Below are positions 1 to 4,393 of a stretch of 5,340 bases of DNA, one piece after another. Positions within the stretch are counted from its first letter, which is position 1; each line of letters starts with the position of its first letter. This DNA is from Pyrinomonadaceae bacterium (GTDB lineage Bacteria; Acidobacteriota; Blastocatellia; Pyrinomonadales; Pyrinomonadaceae), in assembly GCA_025929655.1 (NCBI GenBank), contig JAICPV010000195.1, positions 1 through 5,340 of the forward strand. Direction: 5' to 3'. Made by a program: the position numbers and the translations under genes. Below the pieces are notes generated by a model, which saw only the letters and a program-made list of their open reading frames with translations, did no database searches and was not told the origin of the DNA.

Positions 1-337
1 ACAATTTGGCCGTGGGTGCGACTGACTTGTTTCCAAACTCTTCATATTCGGATTCTTGGGTCGTCGAGATGAACAGCTTTCCAGGAACTACGAAATGAAA
101 GCGTGCGTGAAAAGCACCGTTAGCGTATTCCGGACCAAAACCGCCGAATTGAAGGTCATGTAGTCCGCCGTATATGTGTTCTTTGAACACTTCCAGTTTT
201 GCTATATGGTCTTCCAAATCCTTATGCCCGACGTATACATTGTTCGAAAAAGTAGATGTTCCATCGGAGACACTGATCCGGAACTCTACAAGGTCATCGT
301 CAAACCAAATTTTCGTAAATTTGATACTGGGTTTCAT
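1..337 (-). CDS. Unrecognised small protein, 3' end cut by the left edge
   Basis: I translated this by hand on the minus strand from the ATG at 335-337. It stays open for 112 codons with no stop and runs off the window. The protein starts MKPSIKFTKIWFDDDLVEFR. It alternates probable beta strands (about 16-24, 30-36, 74-92) with one probable helix (about 39-53). It has no signal peptide, membrane segment or cysteine pair, so it is probably cytosolic. A Gly/aromatic stretch, FGGFGPEYANGAFHARFHF at 64-82, is the most distinctive part. The overall look recalls small alpha/beta families such as DUF6228 or polymorphic-toxin immunity proteins, but that is a weak impression and I assign no function. 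It starts 22 bp after the phosphatase stop codon, so co-transcription is likely. No clear Shine-Dalgarno is visible. GC is about 44% by my count, lower than its neighbours, which could mean later acquisition. Confidence 0.72.
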   Translation of the reverse strand, partial: MKPSIKFTKIWFDDDLVEFRISVSDGTSTFSNNVYVGHKDLEDHIAKLEVFKEHIYGGLHDLQFGGFGPEYANGAFHARFHFVVPGKLFISTTQESEYEEFGNKSVAPTAKL

Positions 338-359
338 CAATATTTGAATTAGAAGTCAG

Positions 360-1220
360 CTAAGACGAACGGCTCTTATATTTTAGTCTACCCAGCTCGG
401 TCAGTATCGGCCGAAGGCGGGCGACAACTTCTTCATGCGCGGCGCCGTTGGTCGCGACGATGCCGCCGTGGTTTTGCAGATCTTCGCGGTCGTATCGGTA
501 TTTTTCTCCGAACAGGTCGGTCAGCACGCCGCCGGCTTCCTCCAGGATGATCTGCGGCGCGCACGTGTCCCAAAGCTTTGTGCGAGGTGAAAGATGGATG
601 TACGCGTCTGCCTGCCGCTCGGCGATGAGCCCGACCTTCAAACCGATCGAGCCTCGCTGGACCGCGTTCTGAAAATTGAAACCGGCGATGATCGCCTGAA
701 TGCCTTTGCTGGGATGGTTACGCGAAAACGCCAGCGTCATGTTTTCGAAATCGCTCGTCATTGAGGCTTTCAATTCTTTCGGTTCTTTTTCAAAATATTC
801 CGCGAACGCGCCTTCGCCTTGTACCGCTCGATAAAGGACGTTGTGAAAGGGAAGAAACACGACTCCGAGAACTGCTTCACCGTCGATCGCCAAACCGATC
901 TGAACCGCAAAATCGCCGTCCTTTTTTACGAAGCCCGCGGTCCCGTCGATCGGGTCGATTATCCAAACGCGTTGCTTTTTCAGGCGAACATCAAGGTCAT
1001 CAGCCTCTTCTTCGGAAAGTATCCCGTCGTCGGGAAATTCCGCCGACAATCCTTCAACGATGATACGGCTCGCGGCACGATCCGCGACCGTGACCGGTTC
1101 ATAATGCGCGTCGACCCCTAATTTTTGCTCGGCAACTATTTCGCGGGAGTAATGATCGAGAATCGATTCCGAAGCATACCGCGCGAGCCCAACCGCGGTC
1201 TCAAGTTCTTTTTCCAACAT
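360..1220 (-). CDS. cysQ: Inositol monophosphatase-superfamily phosphatase, probably 3'(2'),5'-bisphosphate nucleotidase (CysQ-like)
   Basis: This 286-residue protein has the usual length and full motif set of the Mg-dependent, lithium-sensitive phosphatase superfamily. Visible are TVADRAA at 44-50, the acidic SEEE at 69-72, the signature WIIDPIDGTAGF at 86-97 (metal ligands D89 and D92, with T94), and the second metal motif LWDTCAPQIILEEAGG at 216-231 with D218. The stretch after DPIDGT, GFVKKDGDFAVQIGL (96-110), has the aromatic-x4-G-x-F spacing typical of CysQ/Hal2 nucleotidases rather than classical inositol monophosphatases. From family knowledge, CysQ hydrolyses PAP (and PAPS) to AMP (or APS), clearing a by-product of sulfate assimilation in the cytosol. 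Substrate cannot be proved from sequence; fructose-1,6-bisphosphate or inositol phosphate activity is possible. The ATG at 1220 has no good Shine-Dalgarno (upstream is ATTGTAATTA). All catalytic motifs are intact. Confidence 0.9.
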   Translation of the reverse strand: MLEKELETAVGLARYASESILDHYSREIVAEQKLGVDAHYEPVTVADRAASRIIVEGLSAEFPDDGILSEEEADDLDVRLKKQRVWIIDPIDGTAGFVKKDGDFAVQIGLAIDGEAVLGVVFLPFHNVLYRAVQGEGAFAEYFEKEPKELKASMTSDFENMTLAFSRNHPSKGIQAIIAGFNFQNAVQRGSIGLKVGLIAERQADAYIHLSPRTKLWDTCAPQIILEEAGGVLTDLFGEKYRYDREDLQNHGGIVATNGAAHEEVVARLRPILTELGRLKYKSRSS

Positions 1221-1230
1221 TAATTACAAT

Positions 1231-1236
1231 CTAGCA
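1231..1236 (-). promoter_or_regulatory. Weak -10-like element before the phosphatase gene
   Basis: Reading the minus strand, a -10-like TATGCT sits about 10 bp before the phosphatase ATG, and the -35 region is poor (TCTTCA at 16-bp spacing). If used, the transcript would be nearly leaderless, which would fit the missing Shine-Dalgarno. It competes with the alternative that the gene is read through from further upstream with a structured leader. Confidence 0.2.
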
Positions 1237-1242
1237 TAAGCA

Positions 1243-1272
1243 CGTCGCCCGAAATGAAGAGCGGGGGCGATG
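1243..1272 (-). other. Hairpin just upstream of the phosphatase start
   Basis: Positions 1243-1250 and 1265-1272 pair over 8 bp, including one G-T pair, around a 14-nt loop. On the minus strand this is CATCGCCC followed by GGGCGACG. It ends 22 bp before the ATG at 1220. There is no T-tract after it, so it is not a standard terminator. It may be part of a structured leader together with the element at 1279-1364. Confidence 0.45.
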
Positions 1273-1278
1273 CCACCT

Positions 1279-1364
1279 TCCTGACTGCACCTGCCCGGCT
1301 TGAACATTTCTGTTCACCGGGCCCGAAGAATGAACCGATCTTGGTTAGTAATTGGCAGTCAGGA
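1279..1364. other. Structured intergenic element: 10-bp outer inverted repeat enclosing two hairpins
   Basis: The outer arms TCCTGACTGC (1279-1288) and GCAGTCAGGA (1355-1364) are perfectly complementary over 10 bp. Inside, 1293-1298 with 1317-1322 (GCCCGG/CCGGGC) and 1301-1306 with 1311-1316 (TGAACA/TGTTCA) form a 12-bp hairpin with a 2-nt bulge at 1299-1300. Its 4-nt loop is TTTC on the plus strand and GAAA, a GNRA tetraloop, on the minus strand. A smaller 4-bp hairpin (AACC 1333-1336 with GGTT 1343-1346) follows. Together this is a three-way junction of about 86 nt. It fills most of the gap between the zinc-ribbon stop (1385) and the phosphatase start (1220). It could be a structured RNA leader on the minus strand, a palindromic repeat of the REP/MITE type, or a complex 3' end. 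No T-tract flanks it. Confidence 0.55.
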
Positions 1365-1384
1365 TGCGGGCCTGCCCACGCTCT

Positions 1385-1621
1385 TTAATACTTCGAAGTT
1401 TCTTCCGTTATCCCACATCTCGGACAGACCAAAACCGTCTGCGCCGCGTCGGCCCACTGCGCGAGCGCGCGGTTCGAGAGTTCGGGTGTTTTGCTCTCCG
1501 CCTCGCCTTCCGTCATCAACCGCGAAACGCTTTCTTGATCATCGTCCCGCTCCAATTCGCGCTCGCAATGCCGACAAATCCATCCGAAACCTTCGTTGTA
1601 AAAATCATTTAGCTCGGTCAT
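1385..1621 (-). CDS. Small four-cysteine zinc-ribbon-like protein of unknown function
   Basis: This 78-residue acidic protein carries CRHC at 16-19 and CPRC at 66-69, two CxxC knuckles that together would bind one zinc ion in a zinc-ribbon arrangement. The linker (about 25-60) is charged and probably partly helical. The N-terminal FYNEGFGWICRHCERELE looks like a conserved family start. I recognise no characterised homologue. Zinc ribbons of this size often bind nucleic acid or proteins, but that is not specific enough to assign a role. No signal peptide or membrane segment is present, so it is cytosolic. The ATG at 1619-1621 directly follows the T-tract of the protease terminator, leaving no room for a Shine-Dalgarno. 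The next in-frame Met (residue 36) would lose the first CxxC, so I keep this start. Overlapping plus-strand open frames lack such motifs. Confidence 0.75.
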   Translation of the reverse strand: MTELNDFYNEGFGWICRHCERELERDDDQESVSRLMTEGEAESKTPELSNRALAQWADAAQTVLVCPRCGITEETSKY

Positions 1622-1656
1622 AAAAAAAACAAACGGCGAGCATCGCTGCCCGCCGT
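1622..1656 (-). terminator. Rho-independent terminator of the HtrA protease gene
   Basis: On the minus strand a GC-rich stem pairs 1656-1647 with 1642-1633. It has one A-C mismatch (1639/1650) and a 4-nt loop (1643-1646). It is followed by TTGTTTTTTTT (1632-1622). The stem begins about 21 bp after the protease stop codon at 1678. The T-tract ends at the base before the zinc-ribbon gene ATG. Confidence 0.88.
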
Positions 1657-1677
1657 GTTTCGATTCTGAACTAACCG

Positions 1678-2868
1678 TTATTCGTCCATCCGCCTTGTTC
1701 CGCCGGAAGTGGTCGCGGCCGTTGTTCCAAAAAGTTTTATCGGGACGCTGACCGTCTGCCCTCCGCGGTAGACCTCGAAGTTTACCGTTTCGCCTATCTT
1801 TTTCTTATCCAAAAGGCGATAAAGTGCGTCCAGGTCGTTGAGCTTCTGGCCGTCCGCGGAAAGAATAATATCGCCGAGCGTGCCGTCATCCGTTACGCCC
1901 TGAAGACCGGCCTTTTCGGCAGATCCGCCTGGAACCGTTCTGAGGACCAATAGGCCCTGCTCGACCGGCATGCGATAGCCGCGGCGTGCGAGGCTTTCGA
2001 CGCTCGGCAACTCAGCTCCCATCTTTGGACGGCTGACCGAACCGTACTGGATCAGTTGAGGGATGATCCGTTTCGCTGTGTTCACGGGAACCGCAAAACC
2101 CACGCCGACCGATCCGCCTGCGGGCGAGAGGATCTGCGAGTTGATGCCGATCATACGGCCAAATTTGTCGAGCAGCGGACCACCCGAATTTCCGGGGTTG
2201 ATCGAAGCGTCCGTCTGTATCGCCGCGTCGATCGGCCGGTTGTTTCTGGCGCGGATCGGACGCTGAAGTCCGGAAATAACGCCGGTCGTGAGCGTACGAT
2301 CCAGGCCAAACGGGTTACCGATCGCGAGAACTTTTTGCCCAACGACGAGATTGTCCGAATCACCAAGCGGCACGACCGTCAAACCGGTTGCCGGAGGATC
2401 GATCTTGATGATCGCAAGGTCCGTGTCCGCATCTCCGCCGATCACGCGAGCCGGATAAACCTTGTCACCCCCGAAGCTGACTGTAAGCTTTTGTGCTCGT
2501 TCGACCACGTGATAGTTCGTCAGAATGTGGCCCTGGTTGTCGATCACCGAGCCGCTTCCGTTGCCGCGGCCTTCCTGAGTGTCTCCCCACACGTCACGGC
2601 GGACCGACGTCGTGTTGATGAACGCCACACCCGGCGCGAGCGTCCTATAAACTTCAATGCTGTTTTGTTCGTCCGAAACCTCTGCGGGGTTCGAAATTCC
2701 CGCTGGAACCGCTGCCGATTCCGTCAAGGGCGAAGCACCGCCGCTGGAATGCCAATAAGATCCAATAGAGAAGAGCAGTGCGGTTGCGCCAACCGCGGTG
2801 AGGGCTGTTGCGAATGCGAGCAAAATCAACTGACGCGCCGACAGCTGATAGACGGGTTTGTTTATCAT
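1678..2868 (-). CDS. htrA: Membrane-anchored HtrA/Deg family serine protease with one PDZ domain
   Basis: This 396-residue protein belongs to peptidase family S1C. One hydrophobic segment at about 12-36, without an obvious cleavage site, suggests an N-terminal anchor with the rest in the periplasm. A Ser/Ala/Pro-rich linker runs to about 68. The trypsin-like domain (about 70-275) shows the full triad: H120 in TNYHVV, D150 in DTDLAI, and S228 in NPGNSGGPL. Other family marks are GSGSVID at 104-110 and AIGNPFGLDRTLTTGVISG at 182-200. A single PDZ domain follows (about 281-380), containing GLLVLRTVPGGSAEKAGL and GDIILSADG. HtrA proteins degrade or refold damaged envelope proteins, and single-PDZ anchored forms resemble DegS, which cleaves regulatory membrane proteins. 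Which role applies is not decidable here. The start has a good AGAGGT Shine-Dalgarno and a terminator follows, so it is probably transcribed alone. Nothing is missing or broken. Confidence 0.96.
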   Translation of the reverse strand: MINKPVYQLSARQLILLAFATALTAVGATALLFSIGSYWHSSGGASPLTESAAVPAGISNPAEVSDEQNSIEVYRTLAPGVAFINTTSVRRDVWGDTQEGRGNGSGSVIDNQGHILTNYHVVERAQKLTVSFGGDKVYPARVIGGDADTDLAIIKIDPPATGLTVVPLGDSDNLVVGQKVLAIGNPFGLDRTLTTGVISGLQRPIRARNNRPIDAAIQTDASINPGNSGGPLLDKFGRMIGINSQILSPAGGSVGVGFAVPVNTAKRIIPQLIQYGSVSRPKMGAELPSVESLARRGYRMPVEQGLLVLRTVPGGSAEKAGLQGVTDDGTLGDIILSADGQKLNDLDALYRLLDKKKIGETVNFEVYRGGQTVSVPIKLFGTTAATTSGGTRRMDE

Positions 2869-2872
2869 AATT

Positions 2873-2878
2873 ACCTCT
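2873..2878 (-). promoter_or_regulatory. Ribosome binding site of the HtrA gene
   Basis: The minus strand reads AGAGGT, then a 4-nt AATT spacer, then the ATG at 2868. This supports the chosen start. Confidence 0.75.
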
Positions 2879-2907
2879 TACTTCCGATCAATTTGGTTAA
2901 TACACAA

Positions 2908-2937
2908 ATGGTAGTACGCGTTTGATGCATTTGAAAA
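2908..2937 (-). promoter_or_regulatory. Candidate sigma-70-type promoter of the HtrA gene
   Basis: On the minus strand, TTTTCA (2937-2932, 4 of 6 to the -35 consensus) and TACCAT (2913-2908, 4 of 6 to the -10) are 18 bp apart. Initiation near 2901 would give a leader of about 32 nt that carries the AGAGGT site. The match is modest, but its placement is sensible. Confidence 0.35.
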
Positions 2938-2992
2938 GCATCTCCGTTGTTTACAGAAAATACGCCAGGGGATATGGGCGGGTTTCGACTCA

Positions 2993-3012
2993 ATTGTAAA
3001 GAATTGTTAAGT
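2993..3012. repeat. Tandem 10-bp direct repeat upstream of HtrA
   Basis: ATTGTAAAGA (2993-3002) is followed directly by ATTGTTAAGT (3003-3012), matching at 8 of 10 positions with a period of about one helical turn. It lies about 55 bp upstream of the candidate -35 of the HtrA promoter and just after the DUF5658-like stop. It could be tandem half-sites for a response regulator, or simply AT-rich chance. The rest of this 161-bp gap shows no clear terminator for the upstream gene. Confidence 0.3.
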
Positions 3013-3029
3013 GCTGAGGAAGGAAAATT

Positions 3030-3419
3030 CTAGAAAATGTTCGAAAAGAACCCAAAAGCGGCGAGCCCCGTGATCACGTGGATCCCGATTAGGCTCATAT
3101 ATATCGCAATCGCGAACGAGATACCGTAACGCGCGAAGCTGGTACGGCTGCCGCAAATGAAAACGATCGCGGCGAACATTCCGACAGCCAATTTCGTTAG
3201 GAGAAACGGCAGATCGCCCAGTTCCAGCATCACCGCCATTAAAGCGTTGGCTTCCTCCGCCTCTCCGTTTCTCACCCAAATTATGGTTAAAAGCGCATCC
3301 AGAAAGTTCAGCGAGAAGAGCAAGACGGCTTCGCGGATGAGGTTCATATACGCGGATGGTTTTGTGACCGCCTCCCGGTAAACTTTGCCCCCGGTTTGTG
3401 AAGCCGGGGGCCGGAGCAT
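3030..3419 (-). CDS. Small three-helix membrane protein, DUF5658-like
   Basis: This protein of up to 129 residues has three predicted membrane helices, at about 30-49, 69-89 and 98-120. The pattern LNFLDALLTIIWVRNGEAEE then ANALM (38-61), followed by a second helix starting near a Leu-Pro and a Thr-Lys, fits the DUF5658 family as I know it: an N-x-x-D-A-x-L-T helix and an E-A-N-x-L-M turn. The family's function is unknown. The ATG at 3419 gives an N-terminus encoded partly by a perfect palindrome (codons 3-11) and lacks a clear Shine-Dalgarno. The Met at residue 25 (codon 3345-3347) begins MNLIREAVLLFSLNFLD and gives a family-like length of about 105 residues, so it may be the true start, though it too lacks an obvious RBS. 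The gene is divergent from the secreted glycine-zipper gene. Confidence 0.8.
   Translation of the reverse strand: MLRPPASQTGGKVYREAVTKPSAYMNLIREAVLLFSLNFLDALLTIIWVRNGEAEEANALMAVMLELGDLPFLLTKLAVGMFAAIVFICGSRTSFARYGISFAIAIYMSLIGIHVITGLAAFGFFSNIF
3387..3411. repeat. Perfect GC-rich palindrome (REP-like hairpin)
   Basis: GCCCCCGG (3387-3394) and CCGGGGGC (3404-3411) are perfectly complementary over 8 bp around a 9-nt loop. No T-tract follows on either strand, so it is not a normal intrinsic terminator. Short palindromes with a CCCCCGG/CCGGGGG core resemble REP-type repeats dispersed in some bacterial genomes. Only one copy is in this window, so dispersal cannot be shown. It overlaps codons 3-11 of the nominal DUF5658-like gene. 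Confidence 0.55.
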
Positions 3420-3434
3420 CGTGAATGAAACCAG

Positions 3435-3463
3435 CTTATCTTTCTGCTTGTGTAAACATCCAA
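3435..3463 (-). promoter_or_regulatory. Weak candidate promoter of the DUF5658-like gene
   Basis: On the minus strand TTGGAT (3463-3458) and GATAAG (3440-3435) are 17 bp apart, matching consensus at 3 and 4 of 6 positions. Initiation near 3428 would leave under 10 nt before the ATG at 3419, or about 80 nt before the Met at 3347. The call is tentative. Confidence 0.2.
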
Positions 3464-3501
3464 TCTGCGGGAATTTCAGGAATTTTTTTCGCTGTTGAGA
3501 A

Positions 3502-3510
3502 TGGTAGAAT
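3502..3510 (+). promoter_or_regulatory. Extended -10 promoter of the secreted glycine-zipper gene
   Basis: TGG followed by TAGAAT (3505-3510) matches the extended -10 form, with 5 of 6 bases of the -10 hexamer. A T-run (about 3483-3489) stands where the -35 would be. Initiation near 3517 gives a leader of about 25 nt that contains the strong RBS. Because it lies downstream of the in-frame ATG at 3425, it argues that the longer reading is not translated. Confidence 0.5.
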
Positions 3511-3530
3511 TGAAAAACAAATGACCAGGC

Positions 3531-3537
3531 AGGGAGG
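3531..3537 (+). promoter_or_regulatory. Strong ribosome binding site fixing the start at 3542
   Basis: AGGGAGG, then a 4-nt AAAT spacer, then ATG at 3542. The ORF is open back to an ATG at 3425, but this site together with the signal peptide that begins at 3542 decides the start. Confidence 0.85.
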
Positions 3538-3541
3538 AAAT

Positions 3542-4246
3542 ATGACTATCTTTAGAGTGGCATTATTGAGCGTTTTTGCTTTCGCTCTTTTGGGAACCGG
3601 TATTGAGATCTCGGCGCAAACAAAACGGCCCGTGGTCCGAAAAAGCACGGTTAGAAAGTCGACACCGGCGCCGACCCAATTTCGTGTAGATGCAGGTAAA
3701 AGGATCCATGTGAGAATGAACGAGTCGATCAGCTCGAGGACCGCACGCGTCGGCGATACTTTCACCGTCACGATAACCGATCCGATCTACTCGAACACGG
3801 GCGCAGTTCTTATACCCGCCGGCAGCGAGATCGTGGGACGGATCACAACCGTCAGCCGCGCCGTGAAAGGCGGGCGGCCGGGGTCCATGGACGCCAGCTT
3901 CATTCGCGTGCGGCTGCCGAATGGTTATTCCAAAGCGATCAACGGATCGCTGACCGAGCTGGATGCCGACCGGACCGAAAGCGATAATGAGGGCGGCGTC
4001 CGAGGCGACACGATGAAACACCGAAAGGTCATTTTCATCGGCGGTGGCGGAGTGGGCGGCGCGGTTTTGGGCGGAGCGATCGGCGGCCCGAAGGGCGCTC
4101 TGATCGGAGGACTTTTGGGCGCAGGCGCCGGACTCCTTGGCGAACGCTACACAAAAGGGAAGGAGGCCGAGGTCAACGCGGGCACGGAATTCGGCGTTTA
4201 CCTGAACCAGGCGGTTTTCCTTCCGCGGTATAAGGAACTCGAGTAG
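3542..4246 (+). CDS. Secreted protein with a beta-rich domain and a C-terminal glycine zipper, function unknown
   Basis: This 234-residue protein begins with a signal peptide: MTIFR, a hydrophobic core at about 6-20, and likely cleavage after ISA (residue 25). A basic, Ser/Thr/Pro-rich linker (27-46) leads to a beta-rich region (47-140), FRVDAGKRIHVRMNESISSR then VGDTFTVTITDPIYS and VLIPAGSEIVGRIT. The 'IPAG…G.I' pattern recalls beta domains of VirB10/TrbI-type proteins, but only loosely. An acidic patch (141-151) and a basic turn HRK (160-162) precede a glycine zipper at 166-200 with repeated GG and GxxxG spacing, a motif that packs in or on membranes. The C-terminus ends GTEFGVYLNQAVFLPRYKEL. 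Role is unknown; it probably acts in the periplasm or at the outer membrane. It has its own promoter, RBS and terminator, so it is probably monocistronic. A long antisense open frame here is a shadow. Confidence 0.9.
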   Translation: MTIFRVALLSVFAFALLGTGIEISAQTKRPVVRKSTVRKSTPAPTQFRVDAGKRIHVRMNESISSRTARVGDTFTVTITDPIYSNTGAVLIPAGSEIVGRITTVSRAVKGGRPGSMDASFIRVRLPNGYSKAINGSLTELDADRTESDNEGGVRGDTMKHRKVIFIGGGGVGGAVLGGAIGGPKGALIGGLLGAGAGLLGERYTKGKEAEVNAGTEFGVYLNQAVFLPRYKELE

Positions 4247-4267
4247 TCGATCGACATTGTAAAGTAC

Positions 4268-4299
4268 AAAAGCCGGAGGCAAACGCGTTCGGCTTTTTT
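4268..4299 (+). terminator. Rho-independent terminator after the glycine-zipper gene
   Basis: AAAAGCCG (4268-4275) pairs with CGGCTTTT (4290-4297) over 8 bp around a 14-nt loop, and the T-tract runs 4294-4299. It begins about 21 bp after the stop codon and separates this gene from the symporter. Confidence 0.85.
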
Positions 4300-4315
4300 G
4301 TTGCTCTCAAAGCAA

Positions 4316-4345
4316 TTACGAATTTCGTATTACATCTGCTAGACT
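4316..4345 (+). promoter_or_regulatory. Weak candidate promoter of the symporter gene
   Basis: TTACGA followed after 18 bp by TAGACT gives matches of 3 and 4 of 6 to the sigma-70 hexamers. It sits between the upstream terminator and the symporter RBS, where a promoter is required if the terminator is efficient. Confidence 0.25.
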
Positions 4346-4381
4346 CTCTGAAAATTAAAGACCGCACAGCTTTTTCGAATC

Positions 4382-4386
4382 GAGGA
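4382..4386 (+). promoter_or_regulatory. Ribosome binding site of the symporter gene
   Basis: GAGGA ends 7 nt before the ATG at 4394 and supports that start. Confidence 0.65.
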
Positions 4387-4393
4387 ACCGACT

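Noticed and set aside
1279..1364. A tRNA gene, suggested by the 86-nt folded shape.
   Set aside because: There is no CCA or acceptor pattern, no GTTC-type T-loop in the right place, and no 7-nt anticodon loop on a 5-bp stem. The branching does not fit a cloverleaf.
1300..1623. Plus-strand open frames opposite the zinc-ribbon gene.
   Set aside because: They are Arg/Ser/Pro-rich with no motifs, overlap the structured element, and oppose a frame with two CxxC pairs.
2056..2925. A 289-codon plus-strand open frame opposite the HtrA gene.
   Set aside because: It is the antisense of a gene with a full catalytic triad and PDZ domain. The translation is Arg/Asp-rich, without domains or an RBS.
3070..3077. 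GTGATCAC palindrome.
   Set aside because: It is an 8-bp palindrome inside the DUF5658-like coding region, of a length expected by chance.
3425..3541. A longer form of the glycine-zipper gene starting at the ATG at 3425.
   Set aside because: The added 39 residues precede the signal peptide, lack an RBS and would lie upstream of the extended -10 promoter. The AGGGAGG site fixes the start at 3542.
3563..4282. A 239-codon minus-strand open frame opposite the glycine-zipper gene.
   Set aside because: It is a shadow of a gene with a signal peptide, strong RBS and terminator. It would read across that terminator and has no recognisable motifs.
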